A DNA stretch of 64,000 nucleotides, from positions 122,905,149-122,969,148 of the forward strand of contig CM071568.1 in NCBI GenBank assembly GCA_036426205.1, read 5' to 3'. Under the pieces are notes generated by a model. That model searched no databases, was not told the DNA's origin, and saw nothing but the letters and a program-made list of their open reading frames with translations. This stretch comes from Ascaphus truei. Lineage: Eukaryota; Chordata; Amphibia; Anura; Ascaphidae. Made by a program: the position numbers and the translations under genes. Positions 47,099 to 58,526 of the stretch are shown piece after piece. The stretch's first letter is position 1. Every line of letters begins with the position of its first letter.

Positions 47099-47271
47099 TT
47101 AAGCAGTTCAGTGCTAACTGATCTGTCATCCACCACTGCAGCCGGCATCAGCGCTCCCAGTCATGCTTTGCTCTCGCAATAGTAAGGCCTGATTAAGCGT
47201 GATGTGACCAATCTCAGCGGAGACCGGGCCATCAGCACTGACAGCGCAGAAAAGTTGGGTGTTCAGGATCG

Positions 47272-47272
47272 A

Positions 47273-47318
<46 letters not shown>

Positions 47319-47347
47319 ACACACACTGACACACACACACACACACT
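47272..47347. repeat. (CA)n microsatellite
   Basis: Dinucleotide run with two ctgacacac interruptions, seen directly. Confidence 0.97.
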
Positions 47348-47448
47348 TTCTATAGGATTTAATGGCAGTGTTAGTGCAGAATATCACAGCATAACCCTTC
47401 AAACGAACAAAGAAGCATGCTACATCTCTATGTATGTATACTATAGCA

Positions 47449-48220
47449 CAGGGGTGGGCAACCTATTTTTCAATGTAGCCACAGATGTGGCGAATTAGAA
47501 GTGAAAATAGCCACACCATGTAAAAATTGAGGTATTATGTTGCACATGCGAAAATTTTAAAAACCACACACTGTTTGAACAAGTTTATAAATTCTCCGAC
47601 CGCAACCCCGCTCATCCACTCACCCCCCTTGTCCCCCTCCTCCACTCACCCCCCTCTTCATCCTCCTCTCATGCCACCACCACTACCCTCATCATCATCA
47701 CCTCACCCCATCATCATCTCATTTACCCCCCCCTCATCACCATCTCATTTAACCCCCTCATCATCATCATCTCCCCCCCAGCACCCTTGATCTCCCTCAG
47801 TCCCTTTCAGCAGTCCCCCTCATCATCAAGCACCCTCCCTCCCCCCCCAGTCCTATGCGTAGGGCGCATAGGAGGGTGCGTAACACGGGGCTTGGGCACA
47901 TCAGTGCGCAAACTGGGGGGGCTGCCTGCAGGGGGGTGCCCGGTTTACTAAGGCCCCGCGCGCTTCCCGAAGGCAATTAAATGAAGTGCCAGGGGAGCTG
48001 CAGAGCCTGTGTAAACCTTTACTTAGCTTGGCTCCACACGCGTCACCATGGCAACACTGCGTCAAATGACGCTGTGAGGTCATGTGCCGTCACGTTGCTA
48101 TGGCAACATGACGTCATGACGCCAGAGCCGACACCGAGGTAAGTGGGGGGGGGGGGGGGCACGCGGGGGTGAGGTGACCGCCGCCAGTGAGGCACAGGGA
48201 AAAAAGTTTGCGCCCCCCTG
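47449..48220. mobile_element. hAT-type element with 7/8 target duplication
   Basis: Left caggggtgggcaacctattt, right revcomp caggggggcgcaaacttttt. Flanked by ctatagca (47441-47448) and gtatagca (48221-48228). The interior has a C/T-rich low-complexity region (about 47600-47860) and a GC-rich segment starting cagtgcgcaaactggggggg (47903) that may be a second, nested element of the same type. No transposase frame. Confidence 0.75.
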
Positions 48221-48228
48221 GTATAGCA

Positions 48229-49979
48229 CATACATAGATACGCACAGTTATGGGGAAATTAAGGGACAGAGATATTGCTTTTAAAATTCTGGTCTAAATT
48301 TGAAATGCCTTTTCACGTTTGAAATGATGAAATAGTGGGGCAGCGGACTGAACTTTTAACCACCATTTGTTTTTGGTGATCTGGCGAGTGGGAAACAGAA
48401 CAAAGAAAAATTGGGAGGATCGTATTGCAGTTAAGTGGTTAGAAATCTCACGTGGGACATTGTACACTGCAGGTCTTTGGAAGTGGAGACACAATAAGCA
48501 GTAAATCAGTCCCACAGTGTACATGCCTCTGAACTGTTTCTAATGCTCTAACCTCCATTCTGAGAACGTACACTTTCTGAAACATTGTGAAATTGCACAA
48601 CACAAGGCAAATGCACGTCCTTACTGGCTAGCTGATTAAAAAGAAAGAGAATACACGGTGTGCAATTTACATATAGTGTGTGCATCACTGTTCTCTGAAA
48701 AAGACCAGTGCATCAGCTAATTATGTGCATTACATCCACTGTGACAGTGAATTGTCAGTTTACCATCAGGTGTTCTTTTTCTCAAAGCTTTGCTAAACAC
48801 AATACTCACATGCAGGGGGCAGACTCACAGAGACTGACGCGCGCACACAGTCACACAGGGCAGGCTGGCGCAGAGGGAGTGTGATGTGCCTCTTACATGC
48901 TCACATGGCGTCACATGGTACCAGGAGGAGATGCCGGCATTTAGAGGCCCCGAGGGGCGGAATGGGACATCTTGATAAGTCGCACACTTTTGATAAGTAT
49001 TTCAAACGTGTCCAAGTATCAATTTTTCACGCTTTGCCTTGGGTTCATCTGTTCTCCATTTCGTATGATCAAAATATTACACCAAGTCTGATTTAGCATA
49101 AACTCCTCTAAGGATCTGCATCAAATGTAAGGCAGGTAAAAATTGTTTTTTAGTGAGAGAGATATATAGATATCTATATATCTCTATATATATCTATATC
49201 ATAATTAAACTGGAAGATCTGAATATACAAAGGCATATGCAACCAGAGGAGCCCTAAACAACAAATGAATCTGGCAATTATCCCCAACAAATACACAATG
49301 TAACCATTACTCAAACATATCTGGGAAAATAATAAAAATGAAAATAACCGAAAATATAGATGTGTCACAAACTAAAAAATGATTAAATAAACCTGGCCCC
49401 TTAAAAAACTAGACCAATAACATTGTGGATTAATAGAAAATATACATGTGCTTGGAAAAACAAGTGATCACAAAATACAAGTGCAAAAAAAAAGTAGACT
49501 ACAGAAGCAAGCTGTGCAAAAAGAAGAAGAATTCACAGTTCGACAAACGAATCCAATACATAGTAACGTCAAAACTTGCAGCATCGATGGTAATGTCGTA
49601 GGGATGTGACCTTTTCTATAAGAGTAAAAGTAAAACAGATCCTATCACAGATGCCACTACATCCCCAACTTCCTTATACTTAATGCTGCTTAAAATAAAT
49701 CCTACATAAGCGGGCATGTTTATATGGATTTTCTTTACCATTTACACCAGATCATTTTTGCTGGTTTACAGAGCACGGGTGCGGAGTCAGTGAGTGAGAA
49801 TCAGGTACACAATGACACAGCCACCAATGGGCGGGAGGAGGGTAGCAGTAATGCCTCCCACAAAGCCCCCTAGCACCTAACAAAATGCGGGCTCCTAAAA
49901 ATTCTGTCTGGCTCCTTAAGTATTTTATATTTTTGTCCAAGTGCATTTTTTAAATTCCCTTGGAATCCAGTCCAGTACT
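48229..49979. other. Unassigned intronic DNA
   Basis: A self-complementary tatc/gata-type run lies at 49160-49203. At 49880-49930 ctcctaaaaattctgtctgg recalls the right part of 51190-51737. No gene recognised. Confidence 0.4.
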
Positions 49980-51190
49980 ATCTTTGTCCAACAATGGTAA
50001 TTTCAGCTTGCGATGTGTCTGCCCATTGTTATTTTCATTTCTTCACCATTGTGATGTCTCTTCGGGTAACACCCAGCATAAGGGTCTCCATACTTCTTTG
50101 ATATATTTGAAGCTTCCGAATTATCTTCGCATTTAGGGTCCAAGTTTCACATCCATACATGAGCACAGGCAGCGGCATACACTGGCTGAAAACTTTCCTC
50201 CTGAGGCACAGAAGAAGGTACCCTTAAAAGCTAGTCTGGTTTCTTTGAAATAGGCTCCATCCCATCTTCATTCTCCTATTTATTCCATTCAAAAAGTTCC
50301 CATCCATTGTTACTTGTCGGCCAAGGTAGACAGTCTTAGACTTCTAGTTCTATTCCATTCATTTCGATCTTTGCAGAATGGACACATTTATTGAACATCA
50401 TTTTGGTTTTGTGGAGGTTCATATGGAGGTGCACTTTCCTACTTTCTTCGACGAGTTCTCCGATTTGTTGCTGGAGTTCTGGACTTGTGGCCGAAATAAG
50501 TGTCATCCGCAAACTTTAGGCGACACAAATATTCACCATTGATTTTGAATTATTTTTTTGTCCCAATTTAATGCCCTGAACAATTCAAGTGTTGCAGTGA
50601 AATGCTTTGGTGACATGGTGTCTCCAAGTCGCACTCCCTTGGTGAGCTTTATCTTGCTTGTATCTTTATGTAATCTTATAATAATAATAATAGCATGTTC
50701 TTGTATAGCGCTGCTAGTTGTGCGCAGCGCTTTACAGAGACATTTTGCAGACACAGTCCTTGCCCCGTGGAGCTAACAATCTATGATTTTGGTGCCTGTG
50801 GCACAGGGAGATAAAGTGACTTGCCCAAGGTCACAAGGAGCCGGCCCAGGGAATTGAACCAAACTCAGTGCCAGTCAGTGTCTTTACTCACTGAGCCACT
50901 CCTTCTCCCATTGATTTGGCATAAAATGTTCTTTATAATATCAATGTACGCGTCTTCAACACTTTGTCTTCTTAGTGCACTTAAAACTACTGAGGTGTAG
51001 ACAGAATCAAATGTGAATTCAGAATCTACGAATACTACGTTGAGTGGTAGATCATATACATTACTTTTGGAAATCACTTCAAGGACAACTTGGATTGTGT
51101 TGTATCTACTGCAAACTTGTTCGAAGCTGGACAAAGTCCAGGGTCTGTTGCAGTTCATTAAAAGTATCATCATAAAAATCTTGTAAGTCA
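49980..51190 (-). pseudogene. RTE-like LINE, RT domain and C-terminus, degraded
   Basis: Minus-strand translation in order: IQVVLEVISKS, FVDSEFTFDSVYTSVVLSAL (RT motif with the aspartate at FVD), IDIIKNI, then after a SINE-like insert HKDTSKIKLTKGVRLGDTMS and FRALNWDKK, later PVLMYGCETWTL near 50140-50170, RSMETLMLGVTRRD and the end KNA near 49950. The G-V-R-x-G-D and Y-G-C-E-T-W blocks are typical of RTE-clade elements. Shifts and stops throughout. Confidence 0.85.
50679..50932 (+). mobile_element. SINE-like insert with MIR/L2-type conserved core
   Basis: Begins with an ataata tract and tagcatgttcttgtatagcg, contains gtgacttgcccaaggtcaca (the conserved phrase shared by MIR and related CORE/L2-tail repeats), and ends near ctgagccactccttctccc. 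It splits the RTE-like frame between NIL and RLHKDTS. Pol III promoter boxes not identified. Confidence 0.6.
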
Positions 51191-51737
51191 GGGGTAGACA
51201 AAAACCTAAAAATGGAGGAGCCAGAGGGAACTTTTTTAAAAGCCAGAGTTTAGTAAAGAGTGGCTGTGTGAGAGTGCATGTGGACCTGCGACTCACAGCT
51301 TCCCAAGCCACACAATGCGGCCAGAACACTGTGCCTCACTCGCTCCTCCGTCAGACTTAGAGGTGCAGTACTGACTGACCCGTCAGTGACGGCCACCACT
51401 AGCGTCAGTGTTCCCACGCATGCTTTGTGCTCACATTAGTACAGCATGATTAAGCAGCTGTTGCGGGGCGGCGACAGGACCATCAGTACTGCCATCTCCA
51501 GGCGCGAATGGGCACCCGCGAGAAAGGAGGCAGCCGCGTGAGCGCACGAGTGTCAGCAAGAACGGGCGTCGGAGTCTGTCACAGATACATACTTGCATAC
51601 AGAGCTGCCGATATGGGGAGGATCATTTTTAGGAGCCAAAAGTTGAGGGGATGGGGAAAACCGAAACCCCACAAAAAAAAAAACTTTGGCTCCTACAAAT
51701 TCTAGCTGGCTCCTAAAGAAAAATTGACACTATTTCT
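51190..51737. repeat. hAT-like relic
   Basis: Left caggggtagacaaaaaccta and a right part with ttctagctggctcctaaaga. Internal ggagccag words occur inverted near both ends. Right terminus and target duplication not found. Related pieces at 46170-46215 and 49880-49930. Confidence 0.4.
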
Positions 51738-52632
51738 AGATCGTTTTGGTAGTAGGTTATAGATCACTGTACGTGAGGGATTTTATGGACTTCTTTAGCT
51801 CTCTATTGCACTCTACATTAAACCATTGATCCCAGGTGAGTGGATTGATGGGGTCAGGTGCAGAAATAAGAGTAATCAGCAACCTGTGCAAACTGAAAGC
51901 ATGAATTCTCTACTTCACCCGTGTGGTAACGTTTTCTTTAATCTCACCCCCTCTGGGAGTACTGCATGTTACTCCTTTAAAAAGTTGGATGGCAAGCTCT
52001 TTAGGAAAACGGATTCTCTGTGCCTGCAAAGTTCAACGTAGTAGGGTGATGTGCATCATACCAGCTCCAACTAAACATTACCAGCCCTTACTGTTATGGA
52101 ACAACTCGCTAGAACAATGAAGTCACTTGCTAATGCTTTGATATCACTTGTGTTTAGTTCTCTTAGAATTACATTACCAGGGAAGTATGACCTAATTATT
52201 GTTTTATAAGGCACATGGACTATGCATTTAAATCTCTGGAGACATCTTCAGTGCTGAACAGCTAAGATTACAGCGCTATAAAAATTAACACACACTTGAT
52301 AAGTCCTTCACTTTCATTTGCTTATCTAGTGCAAATATTTACTCAGTTTTGTGCCTATGTGGTACTATTGCCAAACTGCTTGAACAGTTCATTATCTGTA
52401 AGCTACCAAGTGTAACATAAGCTAATGAATGAAACACACTGGTAAATTTACCTCCCCAAAAGTAAGTTACAGTGTCACTACCGCGCATGTCTCCTACTTG
52501 CAGCCAAAATTCTTCATGGAAAACGCTAGAACTATGGCAACCTCAATTCACTGCACGTCTCTTGTAGTAAAACACGGGCTGTATCATAGAAGGAATAGAC
52601 ATTCCCCACCTGCAAAAACAGCACCACATTTG
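51738..52632. other. No recognised feature
   Basis: Intronic sequence without supported genes or element ends. ORFs of 65-71 codons have no motifs. Confidence 0.4.
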
Positions 52633-52953
52633 TTAAAGCAGCAGTCCAAGTTCTGTGGGGAAGATCAGGTGACCAGGCAGTTACTAGATACAATTGGAGC
52701 ACTGCAAGAGAGGGGGCGGGGCTCAAAATGGGGTGTTCCACCGCCTGTTTCAGAAGAGGAAGGGGATGTGACTTTGTAAATGGTTGCTATAGAAACAAAA
52801 ATGCTTGTTACATTTATAATACATTAAAAAGTTCAGAGTTGTTGTTTTTTTCTGTTTTTTTAATGCTATGAGTATTTTCTCATAGTACAGAACTGATTTA
52901 CTTATTATAATAAAAAAAAAACGCACAACATGTAGTATGGTCTGCAGCTTTAA
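52633..52953. mobile_element. TTAA-type MITE (Kolobok/T2-like)
   Basis: Left ttaaagcagcagtccaagtt, right revcomp ttaaagctgcagaccatact, both beginning with the TTAA target. Interior contains agggggcggggctcaaaatg. The 116-codon ORF that overlaps it is chance. Type inferred from the TTAA duplication and TTAAAG start, as in T2 MITEs of frogs. Confidence 0.7.
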
Positions 52954-53316
52954 AAGAAAATTTAAAAAAAAAAAGTTTTTTCCCTTCTTTGCTAAATCTT
53001 GTGACGTTTCCTTGCCACAGGGCTGTCCATGTTTTTTGAGCTGTAAATGTTTAATAAAATAGCTCACTGATAATTTGACTTAAGAAAAAAAAAAAAGTGG
53101 TAATAAATTTGAAACAAAAGATTTCACCTGTATAAAAAGTTTATGCTACGGACTGTCACAAAGCATCTTGTAAATCTCTGAAACATGTTCCAACGTGATC
53201 TGACCAGCTAGCAGACAGTGATTAAAAAGAGACCTCACTTGTAAAATTACGAAAACAGTTTCATAATCTCTGGAGCGAATGAGCTCAGGCTTCATTTCTG
53301 CATCACGCTGTTCACA

Positions 53317-53807
53317 TTAAAGGAGAATTCCAAGCAATATGCCATGTGATTTAAAATAAAAAATCTGTAGTATTAGATCAGTCTTAATAAAAAACATTAT
53401 TTAAAAATTCAACTCAATGCAATTTTTTTTAGAAGTTGTAATATACCGAGCATCCTTTGATTTCTATAGCAGGTTTTAGCCCTCCTCCCCAGCAGTGCAA
53501 GATATTTGCAACACTTTTCGGTTTGTGATCATTTGTTGCCAATATTATCTGCAGTTTGAGCTGCAAACTGTAATTGATAATGTTACCTTAGTAATGTAAT
53601 ACATTGTAGCTCGGAGTGACACGGACTGAAGAATTGATTTGAAACTGAAAGGCAGCCATTTAGTGAACCCCGGGAAGCAGGATTTTGCTGATCGATCACG
53701 GGAGAATTAAAATCGTTTGGCAGCTTAAGTAATTAGTTTTCAAAAAAAGTAATCAAATGCTTCATGCATTAAAAAATATTTTTAAGCTGCTTGGATTGCC
53801 TTTTTAA
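53317..53807. mobile_element. TTAA-type MITE (Kolobok/T2-like), family D
   Basis: Left ttaaaggagaattccaagca, right revcomp ttaaaaaggcaatccaagca. TTAA at 53317-53320 and 53804-53807. The TTAAAGG start is the T2 signature. Interior tttctatagcaggttttagc and ttgccaatatt match, in inverse, the repeats at 44935-45130 and 57298-57490. Confidence 0.75.
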
Positions 53808-53999
53808 ACATGGCAGTACTGGCAAAAAGGTGAACGCTGGCTGCAGAGTTCTGCCAACATAAAACAAAAATGATCTTAATAAAACAAGTGCAGCGACATG
53901 TTCCCGAGGTCTTCAGAACTTGCCTCTCCTCACTGAGCATGTCGGGCAGTGATATAGACGTGTTCCTGCAGCTTTTGCGTGCTGCATAAGGGGGCCGCC

Positions 54000-54359
54000 C
54001 CAGTCACTTCTACAGCACACGGCTCGGCGTGCGCTGTGCTATCAAGCCCCGCCCCCCCAGTCCGGCCGGTCCCAGTCCCTACCTTTCCCCAGCGGTGCGC
54101 GACAGGTTTTCAGGGAGGCAGGGGAATGTGAAATTAGCATCCGCGACGGAGGCGTGGCCACGCCCCCGCCGGCAGTTCAGCCAATAAGGGCGAACCAGCC
54201 GCGGGACGTCACGGCCACGCCCCCGCAAACCCACAGCCACGCCCCCTCCCGTCGTAAACCTTCCCTCTCCCCTCAGATCGCCTATCGCGGTGCAGCGTTG
54301 TGGACGCGCCGCCCTCCCCGCCGGGCGCGCGTGCCACAGTGAAGACTGGGGACTCAGCC
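54000..54359. mobile_element. Harbinger-like MITE (copy 9, GC-rich subfamily), first of an abutting pair
   Basis: Left gggggccgccccagtcactt, right revcomp ggctgagtccccagtcttca, flanked by TAA (53997-53999) and TTA (54360-54362). Strongly CpG-rich with ccaataagggcgaaccagcc inside and repeated ccacgccccc words. Adjacent to copy 10 with a shared TTA. Confidence 0.8.
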
Positions 54360-54362
54360 TTA

Positions 54363-54629
54363 GGCTGCGATTATAGTTGCGGCGCCCGTGCGACACCAGA
54401 ACAAATGAGTGTACAGCAATGAGGTCGCACATATCTGTCGCTCCGCAGCGCTTGAGCGCGCACTAACAGGAGACAAAATCAACCTGTTCTTGCAGTGCGA
54501 CGGCCGTGTCATGTGTAGCGGCTCAGCCAATGAGGGTGAACCGCTCACGTGACGTCATGGCCACACCTCCGCCGCTTCCCGTTTGCCTACTGCATGTTTC
54601 GCGCACATGCCGCCACAATAATCGCGGCC
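54363..54629. mobile_element. Harbinger-like MITE (copy 10), second of an abutting pair
   Basis: Left ggctgcgattatagttgcgg, right revcomp ggccgcgattattgtggcgg, flanked by TTA at 54360-54362 (shared) and 54630-54632. Interior ccaatgagggtgaaccgctc then acgtgacgtcatggcc. Confidence 0.9.
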
Positions 54630-54632
54630 TTA

Positions 54633-55388
54633 TAGAGCAGCAATATGGGCTGGGTGTTTTTTAAAAATTTTTTATAGGGTTAGGGGGTTTAAAAGATCAG
54701 GATCCCCAGAACCGTGCAGGTCTCCCAGTGCTGATCCAGGAACCTCCTTGAGATATTGCTCCTTTTGATTCATTTGGGGGTGGGGGGAGAGGAGCTGCTT
54801 TAACCTTTTCAGTGCTGGGGTTCAGAGTGGCGCTGGACCCGTGGCCCTTCAGCGGCATGACATTGCTCCTGGAGGGATCACATGACATGCTTGTCCCTGG
54901 ATACAGGAAGCGAGAGTGGAAGGAGCAGCCAGCCCGGTCACCCCCCCCAAAAAACTAGCGTCTGCCCATGGACGTACCTGGCACGCTATGAGGGCCCCGA
55001 GAAAGGGTTAAGGAACGTGCAGACTTTGCCCTTTACAAAAACGTTGTCCAACCAACAGGGTCAAATAGATTTAAATATATAAATATTTTGTAAGCAACTT
55101 CTCAATGTCACTGCCTTCCTTAGACAAGATGCAACCTCTCTGAGAGTAGCAGTTTGACATATTTTTATCTTGTGGGCAAAACAACAACAATAAAAAAAAA
55201 AAAGAAGGTTTTATAATTCTAGCTTCTATTTGTTTGATTAACAATGGCTTTATAATCACTTTGCGCACACAACCCCCGCCCCCCCCTCCCTCCTTACTTA
55301 TAGCTTTGAGGACTGACAGTCTTTTCCCCAAAAGACATTAGGTGAACATTAGAAAAACCCTCCAAGCCTTTGGTTTACCAAGGAAAAG
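54633..55388. other. Unassigned intronic DNA
   Basis: Has a lone gagctgctttaacc (about 54789) resembling the right end of TTAA-type MITEs, but no left partner was found. No gene recognised. Confidence 0.4.
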
Positions 55389-56183
55389 TTAAAGCAGCAA
55401 TTCTGGCGGGTCTGTTTCTTTTCTACATGAATCAGGGAGTCACCTGGAGTTAATTGGTGATCCCCCAACACCTGGGACAGGTGTTCCTAGGAACGCCTGG
55501 TGTCCCCGGGCACCCCTAAAGGGTTCTCTTTCATTTTCAGGTCATTTGAAAATAGTACCAAATACATAAGAATTTACAATGCATTGGGGCTCTGTACAAA
55601 GCATCTGATCTCAGACGCACTATTAGAGAGGGGTTGGGGTTCCTTACAATTAATCTGGTCTCAGACGCGCTATTAGAGAGGGGTCGGGGTTCCTTACAAT
55701 TAATCTGGTCTCAGACGCACTATTAGAGAGGGTTGGGGTTCCTTACAATTAATCTGGTCTCAGACGCACTATTAGAGAGGGGTTGGGGTTCCTTACAATT
55801 AATCTGATCTCAGACGCACTATTAGAGAGGGGTTGGGGTTCCTTACAATTAATCTGGTCTCAGACGCGCTATTAGAGAGGGGTCGGGGTTCCTTACATCT
55901 CAGACGCACTATTAGAGAGGGGTTGGGGTTCCTTACAATTAATCTGGTCTCAGACGCGCTATTAGAGAGGGGTCGGGGTTCCTTACAATTAATCTGGTCT
56001 CAGACGCACTATTAGAGAGGGTTGGGGGGTCCTGACAATTAATCTGGTCCTCAGACGCGCATTTAGAGAGGGGTCGGGGTTCCTTACAATTAATCTGGTC
56101 TCAGACGCGCTATTAGAGAGGGTCGGGGTTACGCAGAATCACACTATAATTATACGGTTCCTTTACCAAAAAAACTGCTTTAA
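55389..56183. mobile_element. TTAA-type MITE carrying a minisatellite
   Basis: Left ttaaagcagcaattctggcg, right revcomp ttaaagcagtttttttggta. TTAA at 55389-55392 and 56180-56183. Most of its interior is the 50-bp tandem array at 55612-56130. Without the array the element would be about 270-300 bp. Confidence 0.65.
55612..56130. repeat. 50-bp minisatellite, 10-11 copies
   Basis: Unit contains cagacgcactattagagagg, ggttggggttccttacaatt and aatctggtct. Copies alternate mainly between cgcac/ggttgg and cgcgc/ggtcgg forms. One copy near 55886-55900 lacks about 12 bp (ccttacatctcagacg). The last copies decay. Seen directly. Confidence 0.96.
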
Positions 56184-57196
56184 ACCGTTACTTATTCATT
56201 TCAAGTGAAAAACAAATGTTTTTTTCTTGCCATTATCTTTGTGTCCTACATCCCTATCAGACACTTACTGTTCTACACTCTTAACTGTAACTAGTGATGT
56301 CAGTGCAATTACTTTACAAAAAAACAAAACAAAAGGGAGCAAGATTTACACTGTTATCATTAAATAGATTACATAGAGGATTGCAAAAAGTCTCCATAGT
56401 ATTTGTGGACGATGGAAACACTGAAGGTTAAATAATAATAATAATAATAATAATAAAATACTACAATTCTTATATTTGTCCGATTTCTCAAAAAGGTGCC
56501 CGTTACTAATGTTTTGCCCTTTCAGTGACCGGTGGATCAGAAAGGCATTGCATGGCCGCCCCCTGTGGCACGGAATTGGTTAATCCAAACATGTCACTGC
56601 CATAAGGTCACTTTGGTCCCAGGCAGAGCAAGATCCACAGGAGACAAAAAGCAGTGAGGTGTGGTAGGTATTCTGCTGTGTAAAAGGAACAACTGATTGA
56701 CCCAAACAGTAAAACCATCCTGGATGAACAAGACTAACCTACAAATAGTTACAATTCAATTGCCTGCTAATGTCTCAGAAATTCATGTAGGATCCGAAAG
56801 CAGCTCGCTCCCAAACATGAGCGCCACCACGGACTGACCCCCTAGCCGTGCAATGTAACGGGAAGCTCATCCCCGGTGTGTTAACCTTGCTCGTTTGGCA
56901 CTTATTCTGCAAGGTGAGAGCAGCGCCGATCTGCCGCTATCGCACGGGAAGCCCTGCTGAACATCTTTACGCGCGCTTGGGCCGGATCGGAAGGCGGCTC
57001 GCGTGTTTGTAAAAGCCGTCATTATCGGGCTGTGTCGCGCACATTATTACATTTATACAAAAATAGCTAGAAAAAAGTGTATTTGCTCCGATTTTTGCTT
57101 CAATACGATTTTGCTTTTTGTAGGTTTCATGGTGAGCAGCTTCACTGCTGGAGTATTGCATTACAATATGATACGGGCCCCTCTGACAGTGAAGGG
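56184..57196. other. Unassigned intronic DNA
   Basis: (taa)n run at 56431-56456. A GC-rich, CpG-containing stretch at about 56785-57040 has no recognised exon or element ends. No gene supported. Confidence 0.4.
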
Positions 57197-58089
57197 TTAA
57201 AGCAGCAATATGACTTTGCAAATATATACTGTATATGCAAAGCATGTGACAATGTATCTGTCAAAATCCTGACTGTATGCCTAACATAATGGCCGCTTCA
57301 GTCAGTGTAACTCAGCAGCTACAATGTATACTTATATTACTAAGGTAACATTATCTATTGTTACACTTTACAGCTCAAACAGCTGGGAACATTTGCAAAA
57401 AATGATCCCAAAACAGGAAAGTGTTACAAAGATCTTGCTTTGGAGGTGGACTAAAGCCTGCTATAGAAATCAAAGGATGCTTTAAAAAGGAGCAATCAAA
57501 GCAATACTCGACATTTTTTTTAAAATAAATCAGTTCTGTAGTATTAGACAATACCTGCTTTTCATTTTTTTTTAATTAAACTCTTCAATGCCATTTTTAA
57601 TGAGTTTTAATATACTGAGCATTCTTTGATTTCTATAGCAGGTTTTAGCCCTCCTCCCCAGCAGTGCAAGATCTTTGCACCACTTTCCTGTTTGTGATCA
57701 TTTGTTGCCAATATTCCCAGCAGTTTCAGCTGCAAACTGTAACAAAAGATAATGTCACCTTAGTAATATAAGGATACTTTGTAGCTGTTACACTGACTGA
57801 AGGATTGATTTGAAACGGAAAAGGCAGCCATTGAGTGACCCCTGGGAAAGCAGGATCTTTGCTGATCAAGAACGGGAGAACGAATCGAATCGATCTGCAG
57901 CTTAGGTAATTAGTGTTCAATAAAAATAAGCAAAAGCTGCATATAATAAAACAAACAACATTTTACCTGCTTGGATTACATCTTCAAAAAAATGGCATCA
58001 AGAGTTGAACAAAACATACAACCAAAAAAAACACCCATTCTCAATAATAATACAGAAATATATACACACACACACACAACACAACACAC

Positions 58090-58135
<46 letters not shown>

Positions 58136-58152
58136 ACGTTTTGCTGCTTTAA
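57197..58152. mobile_element. TTAA-type MITE (Kolobok/T2-like) with inverted family-D halves
   Basis: Left ttaaagcagcaatatgactt, right revcomp ttaaagcagcaaaacgtggt. TTAA at 57197-57200 and 58149-58152. Interior halves 57298-57490 and 57610-57820 are inverted copies of each other (agcagctacaatgtat and mirror; ctgctatagaaatcaaagga and mirror). A (CA)n run lies at 58060-58134. The left half contains the empty site for copy 6. Confidence 0.65.
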
Positions 58153-58526
58153 GCTATTACAATTGACAATCGCTGTAGTTAGAGGAAGAGTATAATTCAG
58201 GAGACTACAAAAAGATAGACACCAATGGTGTGTGTGAGGGAGAGAGAGCATCACAGTGTAAATAAGTGGTACAAAAATAAAATAAAAGTCTTAAGATGTA
58301 TAAATACTAGAAAGATGGAGGCACACAAGTAGTGTTTGCAATATAAATTAAATGACAGTTACTTCATAGCAAAACGTTACATTAACTCTGACTTTTGCTA
58401 TGAAGTCAATTTCAGCAATTACTGTATATTGCAAACACTACTTGTGTGCCGCCATCTTTCTAATGTTTTTGTTTATATATACCATTTATATACCCTTATT
58501 TGGAGCACAGGGGCATTGATGGGTTA
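58153..58526. other. Short inverted repeat, otherwise unassigned
   Basis: ctagaaagatggaggcacac at 58308 and its mirror gtgtgccgccatctttctaa at 58444 form the ends of a fold-back of about 155 bp, including tagtgtttgcaatat and tatattgcaaacacta. It could be a small MITE. Confidence 0.6.

Noticed and set aside
50800..50860. Possible tRNA gene or tRNA-derived head in the SINE-like insert
   Set aside because: No cloverleaf or A/B boxes seen; the conserved phrase is the MIR/L2-type core.
55612..56130. CRISPR-like regular repeats
   Set aside because: The units are contiguous with no unique spacers and the context is a vertebrate MITE; it is a minisatellite.
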